A DNA stretch of 64,000 nucleotides from Undaria pinnatifida (GCA_012845835.1 JABAKD010000008.1:5110575-5174574); one strand, 5' to 3'; shown: positions 11,264 to 22,647, counted from the stretch's first letter. The notes: generated by a model from the letters alone, not told the origin. A program made the numbers and translations.

Positions 11264-11904
11264 TGTTTAGCGCGTTCGTTCTTTAGCACCTACAGTCAGT
11301 AGTAGCTCGTTTGTTTTCGCTTTTTCTAGTCTCGTTTTATTCGGGCTGGAATGCATGGGACACTTCGTTGTGGGCGAGGTTCAGGGTAGGCGGGTTAGTG
11401 TTGGAGTGAGAGGGGCGTCCGTGGTTCCATGAGTCCGTCGGCCCTTGGGTTTGTGCCGTCGAAGACATGTGAAAGGATAGAAACACTAACTTACTGATGT
11501 GAGCAAGTACGGTAGGAACATCACCCGCACTCGAAAATAGACTACACCATATCAAGGACGAAAAGGTGTGCAACACCATGCAGCAGTAGTCCGTGTACCG
11601 GTACAGTACGATTCTCGATGGGTACAGCAGTACGTACATGTGTACGTCAACAACGGGTGATGAGCAAGTGTTCGGAGCCAGCTCGGCCTGGCCGTACCTA
11701 GCTGACATAAGTAACGTGATATTGATGCCTGCAACAAGCTCCCACGGCGATGTACGCGGTGAACCTTACCTTGAACAGCCTTGATCAAATTTGGCTACAA
11801 TTTTAAGAGAATATTCTCTTGAATCGTGTCTATAGATGAGATAATATTATCACATTCTCTTACATCGTTACGAGTAGAGAAATATGGATTCAAGATAATA
11901 TTAC

Positions 11905-11965
11905 AGCTTGCAATAATGAGTTTCGACAAAATATTCGATCTCACAGCTGGAGTGTAATTTAACTT
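11905..11965 (-). repeat. Family A end fragment
   Basis: Contains 'gcaataatgagtttcgacaa' and 'gatctcacagctggagtgta', the terminal ~55 bases of the family, and nothing of the body. Confidence 0.65.
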
Positions 11966-12040
11966 TTATAATATTCTGGCCGGTCCCGGCACTCTCTTAA
12001 ACCGTAGCCACTACTACTGTATCAGGTAAAATAAGACAGG

Positions 12041-12306
12041 AGTTTATAGTGGGGGGGGTCTTGTCCCTCCGAGTGTTCTCTAACTCGCGGAAGACAACTA
12101 TGTCAACCAGCGGGTGTCCATTCTGATGGGCACGTCCGAATTACCTGACCACCGTATATGAAGGTCAACACGGGAGTTTATAGTGGGGGGGCTCTTGTCC
12201 CTCCGAGTGTTCTCTAACTCGCGCAAGACAACTATGTCAACCAACGGATGTCCATTCTGATGGCCATGTCCGAATTACCTGACCACCGTGTATGAAGGTC
12301 AACACG
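12041..12306 (+). repeat. Tandem duplication, ~133-bp unit x2
   Basis: The unit opening 'agtttatagtgggggg' and closing 'tgaccaccgt.tatgaaggtc' occurs at 12041-12174 and again at 12175-12306, about 95% identical by eye. No coding is seen in it. Confidence 0.85.
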
Positions 12307-13302
12307 TGAATACCACCCGGGACATTGTCTATCAAATCCTGGAGTATACGGGTGATGTGATATTCTAAATCACAACCACCCGATTTATCACCCGGGTGCG
12401 TTGTTTACCACACCCCCCGAGATGTCATGTCTCATGCTCGGTATGACACCCCCAGGATAAACGCTTTCCCGATGTACCAGCACGGGTACGGCCACAACCT
12501 TCGTATCGGTCGTTCAAGTTCAATTTCAATCTTGCACGTCGGCCCAGACCAACAAGACCCTACACGAACCTACTGCTGTAACTCTAACCCCAACCTGTGG
12601 GGGCTCGAGGTCGGCAGGGGCGATCGCGGGACTCCGCAGCGTGCTCAGAGTGTCGCAGTCCTTTGCAATCACTGTTACCGCACGCCCTTTGTCACACACA
12701 CCCTAAAGCAAGCTATCTCGCTCGGGCTGCGTTTTCTCAAGTTCAAAACGACCACCCAATCTATCACCGGGGGGCTTGTCTATCCCACAGGAGCATACCA
12801 CACCATGCGATGACTTCTTTGGAGCCCTAAGTGGTATCACCGGGGGTGTGGTATACACCGCCATGTACGGGTAATCGAGGGTATCATGATTATAGATACC
12901 CCGGATCCCAGAGTATTTAGCACTTAAGAAGCTGTGCTTCAAGTTCCAAACTTACGACCCCAAAACGACTCCCAGAGGCCGGAAGGAGTCCAACTCTTAC
13001 CCTTGATACCTGGTTCTAGTTCAAACGAGTACGAGAGCCCCATGAAACAGCCTACGACGGCTTTTGCTGCTGTAAGACGCACGAATACCACTGAATGCGA
13101 CGCATGGGTTACGACAGCAGCAGTAATCTGCAGGGTACTGCCGGTGTGGGTAATGGCAGTATGATAAAAGAAAACTCAGCGTCGCCAATACGAACGTAGA
13201 CAGGGTACGAATATCAATCATACATCATATCTCGTACTATTCCTGGTGTAGCAGAGGTACTGCTGCTGCTAAATCGTATCTAGAGATAAGCTTGTAATGT
13301 TG

Positions 13303-13654
13303 ACATTTTTTTTCGTTTCTTCATCCCATTTATTATCCTCGCACTACTCTCGCCTTCCCTCCCTCCCAGTAGTAACTCAGATCCCGGGGTCACATAGTTG
13401 GGCCCTTCTCTCCCCTCCCCACTACGGTACCTGCCCTAATTTTAATCGCGAGAAAAATTCAGCATTTTCGTCCCTCGTCGACTCGCGTCGAATTGTACCT
13501 ACCCACGCTGCTTGGCGCTCTCAGCAGTTCAGTTGATCCTTTTTATTAATTCTGCAAATAAAGTCTAATATCTCCACGATGGGAATCGAACTCAAGGAGC
13601 AACGCTATCAATTGTTGTAATCGAGGATAACCACTAGACCACCGGAGCGACCGG
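13303..13654 (-). mobile_element. tRNA-derived SINE, family 2, full length
   Basis: On the minus strand the element starts with a tRNA-like head (from 13654): an A-box-like 'tggtctagtggtta' and a B-box 'gagttcgattccc' at the expected spacing, as in Asp/Glu-type tRNAs. A ~250-bp unrelated body follows ('gaactgctgagagcg', 'gggatctgagtta', 'gggatgaagaaac') and then an A-tail (T-run at 13306-13313 on plus). A 5'-truncated copy lies at 19550-19691. It is not called a functional tRNA because the acceptor stem does not close well. Confidence 0.6.
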
Positions 13655-13761
13655 CATGAGGGTAGGGAACTTACAATACGACCTAGAGCTGTTGGAACCC
13701 CCCCCCCCCCCCCCCCTTCGAACACTAGGCCCTCTCCTCACCGGTTGTACGACTTACAGGA

Positions 13762-14074
13762 TTTTTTTTTTCTTTTTTTCTTTCTTCACACACATCTACA
13801 TTCCAGCTTCTTGACAAGTCGTGGTCACAGGTGTCGTCCCTTCTTCCCCCCGGTTCTTGCCTTCGATTATTATCGCGCATAGGGTAATTCCAACTGCTCG
13901 TCGATTTTTCATCGAGTGTTGCTAACTCACGCTCTCGCGCTTTCCGCAAGTCAATTTGTGCACAAGAAAAAGTCCCCACGAATTTTTACGAGTATGCACT
14001 CGGGGGGATTCCAACTCACGAAACTGACCTATACCAGGCTCGAAGATGACCTAATACGCCACCTGGGCGACCGG
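13762..14074 (-). mobile_element. tRNA-derived SINE, family 1, copy 1
   Basis: Minus-strand copy. It has a tRNA-like head from 14074 ('ccggtcgcccaggtggcgta', B-box region 'gtgagttggaatccc'), a body with 'gacttgcggaaagcgcg', 'gagttagcaacactcgatga' and 'caagaagctggaatgt', and an A-tail (T-rich 13762-13785). It matches 16780-17084 and 43610-43924 along its whole length. Its B-box is slightly mutated (TTGGAA for TTCGAA). Confidence 0.72.
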
Positions 14075-14269
14075 ACTGATATATAGCCGGCCGGGATATA
14101 CATGATAAACTGATGCATTCCTTCCACAACCGTCAGATTTGTGCCCTTAGAGGATGTATAGTTTCCGCGCACAGATTGACTTGCCCCCCCCCCCCCTCCC
14201 CGCCCCCCCCGCTCCCTCTTGTTCAAACGCCGGGCCCCCACGCCCGTAAAATCCCCGCCCTCCCCTCAC

Positions 14270-14560
14270 TGGTTATACGAGTTACAGGATAAACTTGATA
14301 AACTGATGCATTTCCTTCCACAGCGGTCAGATGGTCAGATGTTGTCCCCCTCAAGCACGGGTTTTATAGTTTCCGCGAACAGATTTACTAACATCACCCT
14401 GTTGACCCTGATACAAGCTGACAGCATAGTCATTAATTTTTGTAAGCTGTAGTTCCAAGGGGAGTCGCCAACCTATATCCTTTATGAGGACACACACCCA
14501 GCAATACTTGCAAAGATGTGTTTCGACGAAATCTTCCATCACGCAGCTGGAATGTACTTC
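14270..14560 (-). repeat. Dispersed repeat family A, inverted copy
   Basis: Full block order on the minus strand, including 'aaactgatgcatttccttcc', 'tttccgcgaacagatttact' and 'ggggagtcgccaacctatat'. A further terminal fragment of the same family is at 14100-14180, just left of it. Confidence 0.72.
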
Positions 14561-14689
14561 AATTTTTACAACAGTAATACCATAGTACCACTCAACTAAT
14601 ACCACTACAGCAGTACTCAAAATCACGACGCCTCCGGAGATGACGCGGAGAAAAGGCCTTTCCACCCCTTGTCTTCACATCACACGGTT

Positions 14690-14885
14690 CTTTCTATTAT
14701 AAAAATTAAAATACACTCCAGCTGTGAGATCGAATATGTTGTCGAAACTCATCTTTTGCAAGCTGTGTGTGATACTCCGATCGCGCGTATTACGGGTTGT
14801 GTGTCCTCATTAAGGATACAGGTCGGCGACTCCCCTTGCAACTACAGTGTAGCTATCAGGGTCAACAGGGTGACGTCTATTGTAT
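14690..14885 (+). repeat. Dispersed repeat family A, direct copy
   Basis: Contains 'cactccagctgtgagatcga', 'gcaagctgtgtgtgatactc', 'gatcgcgcgtattacgggtt', 'ggtcggcgactccccttgca' and 'gctatcagggtcaacagggt'. With the inverted copy at 14270-14560 it forms a large inverted repeat. Confidence 0.75.
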
Positions 14886-15032
14886 GATAACCAACGACAT
14901 CAGTAGACCCAGAGTCCGTGCTGATTCTTCATCCTAGAGAACATGAAGCCTTGAAAAAAATACTTCGAATTTTACACCGGTACCACATGAATTTTAATGC
15001 TGCAGTATGTATTCGGTTACCTTCGAATGCTA

Positions 15033-15418
15033 CCCCCGACGTCAGTTGGATGGCGTCACCTGCTCTGTGCTGTGTTGATATTGTTGGTGTTGGGGTCGTT
15101 GTTGTTCTCACTTTGACATTAATTCGCAAAATCAGGTCCGTGGTCACAGCACAGGCTCTAGTACCTCCAGGAGTACCTCTCTCTGTGGAGTGGGAGAACA
15201 TCCCATGGAAAAAAAAAAAAAAAAGTGATACCCGATGTCGGTTGGATGGCGTCATCTGCTGTGTTGATATTGTTGGTGTTGTGGTGGTTGTTGTTCTCAC
15301 ATAGACATCAATTCGCATAATCAGGTCCGTGGTCACAGCACAGGCTCCAGTACCTCCAGGAGTACCCCTCTCTGTGGAGTGGGAGAACATGCCATGAAAA
15401 AAAAACAAAAAAACAAAG
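15033..15418 (+). repeat. Family C repeat, tandem pair of ~196-bp units with A-tails
   Basis: Each unit has 'cagttggatggcgtca', 'gttgatattgttggtgtt', 'aggtccgtggtcacagcaca', 'agtacctccaggagtac', 'gtggagtgggagaacat' and an A-run. The first unit ends with A's at 15208-15224, the second with an A-rich tail at 15397-15417. Diverged relatives carrying 'aagtccgtggtcac' and 'caggctccagt' lie at 20960-21050 (minus), 57535-57740 and 61490-61625 (minus). Tail-to-head tandem A-tailed units resemble retroposon concatemers. Confidence 0.7.
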
Positions 15419-16779
15419 TGGTACCCGGTACCAGGTACCACGTACACGTATACATCAACTGTCATATGAATATAGCTGAAGCAAGTCATACATCTGCCAA
15501 AGTATATAAAAATGAAACCGGAAGTCGGCGTACGTACTTGCCAGGCCATTACTGGCACGGAAGTTTCAAGACTCGCAGCTGAAACTGGCTACGCCGCATG
15601 CCAGCCAGGAAACCAAATCAACGTGCAAGTACAAATCCAAGGAGAAAAAGACTAAACAATAATAAGGCCACTCTTCATGGTACCCCGATGTAGGCCCTTG
15701 ATCTTGATCTTTACAAGATTCGCCTAGAGTAAGATCCGTGCACACGGCATATGGAGGCGAATGTCGGTTCTGACAATTTCCAACATCGTAAAATCCACCG
15801 GAAAGGGGTGTTTCTGAGATCGGGACAAGGTATTTCTTCTCCAGATTTTGTCTCGAGGGTAGGCCGCAAATTTGGCCCATCGCGCACACACGCACAGAGC
15901 AGCTGTATTTCGCCAAGATGCCGCAGCCCCTTGGGCCATTTCCCGAGCAGCTGCCGCTTGACCCTCGCGCACCTCGATCGCCATGCCTGTAGCGTGTTAT
16001 GGCGCTGCGGTGCGTTTGTGTGTTTCGGCCTTTCGAAATGGTACAACCACCCCTCTGAAAAATGCCAACGACTATATCAAACATTGCTGTTGGCTTCTGT
16101 ATCTAGACTCGTTTTTACCATAACACTGTTTGGAAATCTTGCGTCGGTATCCTGATCTTTACGCGGCGAAACGAAGGTCAGGAACATCTGTAACCTGGAT
16201 CGGGGTACCACAATGGCCTAAGGAAGAAAGCAAAGAACACCGCGAGAAATTGAAAACGAACCATGGAAAATAATACGCACCAGGTACATAAGACCATTTC
16301 TTACACAGTCGGATTCCGCCAGTCGAAAACGGCCCTCATCGACTGGACTTTTTTCGACTGGATTCTTCTGGTCCTTCTTCTTATCGTCAGTCGAGTCGAT
16401 TTCGTAGTTTTTGTGCATTTCCTAGAGGCGGTTGGTATGAGGGAGTACTGCAGTACGGCAGTCGAAATCGGTTGGCAGCTCTGTGCTTCGCAATTTCTCC
16501 GCGAGCAACGGTTCGACGAACCTTCGTCCCAGCGAGTTGGTGGCTTTGGGCTTAGCCGAAAGCCGCCAAAGCTGCGTTCGTGGAGTTGCACTCAGCCGAG
16601 AGCCGCCAAAGCTACAGCAGGCGCAGCCGTTGTTGGCAGCATGGGATCGATGCCGCGCGCTGCTGCCGTTGTGTGATACACGCTGCTGACGAGCGGAACT
16701 AGGAATGCGCCACGCTGACTTGCTGCGAGAAGCAACAGCAGTGATAGCCAAGTCAGCGTCAGCGCCTTGTCTGATATAG
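15419..16779. other. No gene supported
   Basis: Overlapping minus-strand frames at 15566-16084 and 15724-15984 are open for 86-172 codons, but none shows a known domain and they compete with each other. A short direct repeat around 'agccgccaaagct' occurs at 16556-16612. Confidence 0.35.
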
Positions 16780-17084
16780 CCGGTGGCCCCGGTGGCGTAA
16801 TCAGGTTATCCTCGAGCCTGGTATAGGTCAGTTTCGTGAGTTCGAATCCCCCTGACGAGTGCATACTCGTTTCAATTCGTGGGGATTATTTCTGATGCAC
16901 AAATTGACTTGCGGAAAACGCGGGTGCGTGAGTTAGCAACACTCGATCAAAAATCGACGAGCAGTGGGATTGCTGAACCCTATGCGCGTTAAAAATTGAA
17001 AGCAAGAACCGGGGGTGAGAAGGGACGACACCTATGACCACGGCTTGTCCAGAAGCTGGAAAGTACAAGTGTGAAAAAAAAAAA
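16780..17084 (+). mobile_element. tRNA-derived SINE, family 1, copy 2
   Basis: Best-preserved copy. The tRNA-like head is 16780-16855, with A-box region 'gtggcgtaatcagg', anticodon-arm-like 'cctcgagcctggtatagg' and B-box 'gagttcgaatccc'. The ~220-bp body contains 'cacaaattgacttgcggaaa', 'gagcagtgggattgctgaac' and 'ggcttgtccagaagctggaa', ending in an 11-base A-tail. The internal boxes would act as an RNA polymerase III promoter by analogy with known tRNA SINEs. Confidence 0.78.
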
Positions 17085-19549
17085 TGATACTGCTGTGTGG
17101 TACATGGTGTGGCCGTGTGGCCGTGTGGGTGTGTGTTTGGTGGTGGGATGAGCGATGCGATCGGTTGAAAACACACGTGTAAAACTTTTTCACCCGAGTT
17201 TTTCGACCGAATACAGTCGAAAAAGTCACGTTTTTCCACTGGATCCGGCAGTCAGCATTATCAATCGAAAAAAGCTGAGTCGAAAAAGCCCCTTTTCAAC
17301 TGTGTAAGAAATGGGCTAATAAGTCGCGTAGATCCGCCGGCAGGGGGGGTAGCGAGGTACGACAAGCTACGCCGATGCGAAAAAAAAGGTACTGGTAACT
17401 ACCAACAACAGTTCCTGGCTGTCTGTTGTGCTTTGTTTCCCATTTTTGTCGCGCCGTTCTGTTTCCCTCTTTGTCAACCATCCCAATTCATTTTTCCATT
17501 TTCCATTTTGTCTTATTCATCTGTTATTTCTTCTTTTTTACAGCTTTTTTACTGCAAACACTCTGGCTTGCTGGCTTGTACCAGGTATATATATCTTGTA
17601 TACTTGTATACTAGTATATGTTAGTTAATACATGGATATGTTCGCTTTATATACCAGGTATAGTCGTATGTGTTTGCTTTATATAGACTAGACTATATGT
17701 TTATGTTTATAATATATACAAGGTTCCCCACCGGGAAGTACCTAAGGGAGTGGCGCAAGAACGAAACCTAAACATCCAACATCTGACTGTCTGTGGGCAA
17801 ATAAGATGCACCTGGTGGTAGTAAAAACTATGCTCTTGTCCGCAGCTCGAGAAGCGGAGTGTGGGGAGGCGCCCTCCCGGGTACGGTTCGCTCTCTCGCC
17901 GTCGTGGTGGAGAACCGAAAATAAGTGGTAATCCCATCAGTACGTGCGTGTCCAGCGCCAGTACTCGTACGATGGGGACTTTTTATACGGGCGACTCTTA
18001 TGCAGTAAAAACTGCGTGGTAAAAATCAAAGGACAAATAGGTGGATTGTCAACCGGCAAAAAAAAACATCAGCAGCCAGTTGTTCCGTGCACCGTCTTTC
18101 TATCGTGGTTTTGATGTTTTTCTTTGTTTCCTGTTGTTTCGTATGGAAATCAGCAATTTAATTGATTTCAGAATAGGTACTCTTCGTGTCTTGTTGAGCC
18201 AGATATTGAACTTAACGACGAGTGATACACGCCAGGATGGGCAATCATCCCCCTTCACCGCCAGTTCGTCGCAGAGAGTGCGCGGAATAAGGAACTGTAG
18301 GGCTTCTATTATTGTCGCTGAGACAGAGAAGCCCTTTCTCATGGAGCATCAGCGCCTATATCCACTGCTGTGTTTTTTAATTTCAAGAAAAAATACGCTG
18401 GATTGTTTTGATCGTCGTCCGATTCCAAATCGTCCCCTCGTGGGGACGAAAGCAACTCGCCTCAGCATAGCGAGGACTCGCCACGCGCACATACATGATG
18501 TATCATACTACTGCTGCTGTGCGGCAAGGTTGTACACGTAGCGTTGTGCCGTCCTCATGTTTGGTACCTGTCATCTGTGGTGTGAGCAAAATCTCCGACA
18601 CAAAACAATACCCCTTTGGTATGTAGCACGGAAAAATACTTCATCTTTAGACGTAAATGTAAGGATGGGTTAGTATATCAATTATCATCAAAAAGGTTCC
18701 TATATTACCGACGAAATTGGCGCGATCTATGGACATGCAATTGAGATGCGTCCGAAGCGGCAGCACAGCAGAAAGATGGGGTATGATGGGGTGACAAATG
18801 CCACGCTCCGATCAAAGAATCAGCTACTACAACAGCAGCCACACGCGCATACAGTTGCAGGCCGCTGCCGCTAGGGGGCTGGACTGCTGCTGGGCGGCAG
18901 GATCGTAGCGTAGTGCTCTGTGCAAAAAGAGGGAAAGAAACGTGTACCCTCTACGAGAGCAGAAAAGCCGGGTTTGCATCCAATTTTTACATGCGTACGC
19001 GGGGATAAGGGATGCAGAAACCCAATCCCCGCGGGGATGTTGCGGAAACCCGGGGATTTGCCTTAAGTGTGCCTAAGGCCAAAAAAAATTAAAAGGCTTG
19101 CCACGCGCGACACACTGCACGGATCGCGCCCAAACCTCCAGCAACGTGAGCCCGACGGTCGAATTGTGCCCACCCCACCCGACGTTTGGGACAAAAGTGC
19201 GAACACGAAGAGATGCGCCCGAAGACGAAAAAAAAACACAATTATACATATACATATGTTTGCTTTATAGTTCGAAGTATCATATACATATGTTTGCTTT
19301 ATAGTTCGAAGTATCGTGTACGTTTGCTTTCGGCCAACGTACGTACTCATCGCGGTTGGCTTGCATGGCTGAATCACCTTGCTGAACGAGTATATGCAAC
19401 GTGTATCTCTGTCTCCTAGTTTGTGACCACAGAGCTCGTCTCTCTATGAGGCATCAGCACCCGGACACTGATTATGCTCGATGTAGATGGGAGCACATAT
19501 CAGTTTAATGCAAAGAACACACACTATCAATAGAGTCGGTTCTGGATTT
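17085..19549. other. Gene-poor AT-richer DNA
   Basis: No gene was supported. It includes TATA-rich stretches (17586-17720) and a short local duplication of 'catatgtttgctttatagtt' at 19251-19306. Confidence 0.4.
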
Positions 19550-19691
19550 TGAATTAACAAAATAAAAAATAAAGGAACGAACTGCTGAGAGCGGTGACCC
19601 TGGATCTGAGTTAGGTCATATCATAGGCTGTAGGGAGGGAGAAAGATAATAGAACAAAGTACGAAGCTAATAGATGGGATAAGCAAAAAAT
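19550..19691 (+). mobile_element. SINE family 2, 5'-truncated copy
   Basis: Shares 'gaactgctgagagcg', 'ggatctgagtta', 'tagggagggag' and 'gatgggataagcaaaaaa' with the body and tail of the element at 13303-13654 but lacks the tRNA-like head. 5' truncation is usual for LINE-mobilised copies. Confidence 0.6.
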
Positions 19692-20164
19692 ATGCGTATA
19701 CCTGGTAAACGTGGTAGTGTGTGATTGCGTGAGTGGGAAAACATCCCGGAATGATGCCGTTCCGGGTGGCTATCTCCACCACACCTGACCCCCTGGGGTC
19801 AGGTCGGGTCGACATACCCACGCGTCCGTATACAACGGCAGCTTGCGCTGTTGGAGCACAACGGGGACCGCCGGTAGGGACAGCTCGCGCTATTGTTACC
19901 ACGGGAACAATTGGAAGGATCCATAACTTGTCATAGCCCTGGATTGCAAACGCAATTGAGTAAAATTGACACACGACGTGTATGAAGTACGTGGAAAGTG
20001 TGGTGAGCTTGGCTTCATTTTTCCCCATCCGCCGGAGGAACAAAAACACACACAAACACATGACCTCACAACGCAAGACGAAAGTGCAACAAATGTCAAG
20101 TTCGCATGAAACGTGCGAAATGTGCTGCCTGGTACGTACATATTTCGTACGTACCTGGTATAGA

Positions 20165-20400
20165 AAAAATGAAATCATTTCAGCTGTGAGATCGATCATA
20201 ACTCATCTTCACACTTCGATCGCGTGTGTTGCGGGGCGTGTGTACCCTCGTCAAGGATACAGGTGGGTGACTCCCCTGCTTATACTTCCCTGCTGATACC
20301 AGGGGCATCGGGACTATGATGCTAAGCCTTGCTCTGTGCACGGAAACTATATAACCCGCATTAAGGGGGACAAAATCACACAGCTGTGGAACTACTGCCT
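20165..20400 (+). repeat. Dispersed repeat family A, diverged direct copy
   Basis: Keeps 'cagctgtgagatcgatcat', 'cacttcgatcgcgtgtgttg', 'caaggatacaggtgggtga' and 'gtgcacggaaactatataac', with an internal deletion relative to 7205-7460. Confidence 0.65.
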
Positions 20401-20889
20401 GTGCCGAAATACGAGTAACTGCTGTTGTGCCAAAATATGAGTACTGTAATACTTCTAGCAGGTATGTGTTAATCGAAGAAAAGCCTGTCATCATGTCATC
20501 ATTGACCATGCCTTGAGACGGACGAGCGGTCCGGTCAACAACTCAGCTCCGTACGTACGTGCGTAGGTACTTGTGCGTCAACCTGCTGGTGCTGTCAGCT
20601 TTGTATACGAGTACTGTACTCTTTCCTTCATCTTTTTTTTCTTTGTTTCTTTTTTCCAATTGACTTGCGTCTGTCGTGCGTATGCGTAGTGATAGGTACT
20701 ACTCCGAGTATCAATATGTGCAATATATACTTGGTCGTCTTTCTTGGGTGGCAAGGGGTCTGTGTAATGGGTTTTTCCAGGCCCAGGTAGTAAGACGTAT
20801 GCACCAGTATGGACCTGGCACATCGTAGGCTGACTCCCGATTTCAATTCAGTTTTTATATGTTTCTGGTCGAGGCATGACTTGCGTCAG

Positions 20890-21515
20890 CTGTAATACAT
20901 GAATTTCGACAAAATCCTCGATCTCACAGCTGGAGTGTATTTTCAATTATGTAATATGCGTGTACCACCTTTGGTTTGTATTTTTTACCTGGGGTATTGT
21001 CCCGTGACCACGGACTTGATTATGCGAGTTAATGTGATAACAACAAAAACTCCATAGTATAACTGGGCACTTGAAAGTGTTCAGCCGTTCGTCCTTCGTC
21101 CCCGATAAAAACCTGTACTGGTACGTCGTATTGCTGCTGTGCGTACCGGTGCCCATAACATGCCAGCCCATACACAGCAGTTAGTTGGTGTCTGCTCTGC
21201 TGCTGTATCGTCTAGAGATATGCATACTCTGTAGGGCATACGAAGCGCATACCCGAATGACCCATGGGAAAGGGTATACACGGCGGTATATTAGAAACGG
21301 GTTTTGTAGTTTCCGCGCACAGACTGGATAACACCACCCTGTTGACCCAGAATAGCTACACTCTGTAGTTGCAAGGGGAGTCGCCGACCTACATCCTTCA
21401 TGAGGACACACAACCCGTAATACGCGCGATCGGAGTATCACACACAGCTTGCAAAAGATGAGTTTCGACAACATATTCGATCTCACAGCTGGAGTGTATT
21501 TTCATTTTTTATAAC
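20890..21515 (-). repeat. Family A fragment, family C fragment and a full inverted family A copy
   Basis: 20890-20945 carries the family A terminal block ('cctcgatctcacagctggag'). 20960-21050 carries family C in reverse ('ccgtgaccacggacttgatt'). 21285-21515 is a near-full inverted family A copy ('tttccgcgcacagactggat', 'ggggagtcgccgacctacat', 'gatcggagtatcacacacag'). No gene lies among them. Confidence 0.68.
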
Positions 21516-21844
21516 ATAATCGCTGCAGGAGCAGTTGCTATTGCTGCTGTTCATCGTACTGACAATATGTGCACACGAGTAGTATGCATAGTACGAGTAG
21601 CGGCTGCAGAAACAACAGGTTTATACGGACTGCGCTGATATCTCGCGGACAAACTACTTGATATTTATATTGTAAACTACATATTCAGTAGCCCCGCCCC
21701 CCGCTCCGGTATACACAGTCAGTATACAGTACTGTATGTGGATGACTCTTCTGTGCTTCGACTGCGCAATCTCCACAGCAGCACGATTTCAGGGAGCATG
21801 CGTGTCGCACCTGTGGTGTACACGAGGCACTCGACGAGAATTCG

Positions 21845-21948
21845 TTAGAGTTGGGGTAGACACCTAAAATAGGGTAGGAGCACAAGCAGCTGTCGGCTGC
21901 CATATTGCAGATTGGACAAGGAGGGCTGAATGCCGTTTCGAGAGCCAT
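21845..21948 (-). CDS. Small Cys-rich frame, unassigned
   Basis: A true ATG (complement of 21946-21948, context ccATGG) opens MALETAFSPPCPICNMAADS, then CLCSYPILG, followed by a possible donor (TTAG, then GTGTCT). The CPIC...CLC spacing could bind metal, but the segment is too short to assign. It may be an exon of the same minus-strand gene as 22034-22273 and 22648-22734. No function proposed. Confidence 0.22.
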
Positions 21949-22033
21949 GGAGAAAAAAACAAACTGAAACTGAGCATCAAAATAAAAAAAAACTGACTAC
22001 GAGTACGACTCGTACAGCAGTACAGCAGTAGTA

Positions 22034-22273
22034 TTATCCTGCCGCGAGTGACAAGGCAACACAGCAGCGGCGACACAGCAGAGTCGCAGCAAAGCAACAG
22101 ACGTACAGACAGAGCGGTGCAAAGCCATTGTTCGATGCCAACACATTGAGTAGGGCAGGATCGACGCCAAGATACTCAAGCGCGCGTCCGTGGCGAGGGG
22201 TGAAGAAGACGGGAGCGCGCGCTTCGACCGCCACAATCTCGGAACGAATCGGAATCGCGGAACTCAACCGCAT
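22034..22273 (-). CDS. 79-codon frame, unassigned
   Basis: Starts at a real ATG (MRLSSAIPIRSEIVAVEARA) and continues PVFFTPRHGRALEYLGVDPA, then a Cys-rich hydrophobic end (LCLYVCCFAATLLCRRCC), stopping at TAA. The first 50 residues look like genuine protein. The C-terminal part could be a membrane segment or intron read-through. No family was recognised. Neighbouring minus-strand frames suggest a small multi-exon gene at 21.8-22.7 kb. Confidence 0.3.
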   Translation of the reverse strand: MRLSSAIPIRSEIVAVEARAPVFFTPRHGRALEYLGVDPALLNVLASNNGFAPLCLYVCCFAATLLCRRCCVALSLAAG

Positions 22274-22647
22274 TTGCCCATGATGTTATTGCCTCTCACA
22301 CTTTCACTCAAAAAATATAGACTAATATACGTATGAGTGTTGGTTACTCTGTTTTTCGTAGGTGGGACGGTGGGACCCGTCAAAAAAAAAGAACGTCGTC
22401 GGAGCGACTTGAAGCTTGGAACTTGGAAGGCAAACATGGAACATGACGGGGCCGGCAGATGCTCGTCGCGAATACCGATTCTCCATACCCTCTACACACA
22501 ATAATTGACCCGCCAGGTTTGGTCTCACGATCGGGTACACGCGCCGTGCTTCATATCCCTTCAAGCACGCTCGCAGAGAAGAGTGGCTGCTGGTACCTGG
22601 TGTACAATTTTTACGTCGTATGGGAAAGTAGACACAAAAAAACCCAC

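Larger units (their letters stand above)
9801..13302. other. Repeat-rich intergenic DNA
   Basis: Apart from the entries listed separately, no gene was supported. A 156-codon frame at 10258-10728 is largely Ser-rich from CAG/AGC repeats. The 12310-12930 stretch repeats short blocks around 'atcacccgggtg' and 'taccacacc' in both orientations, suggesting a decayed inverted-repeat element. Confidence 0.4.

Noticed and set aside
13565-13654. A functional tRNA gene on the minus strand
   Set aside because: A and B boxes are good, but the acceptor stem pairs poorly and the sequence continues into a repeated body with an A-tail, so it is treated as a SINE head.
15566-16084. 172-codon minus-strand frame as a gene
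   Set aside because: Two other minus frames overlap it with equal length and none has a domain, splice support or biased codon use.
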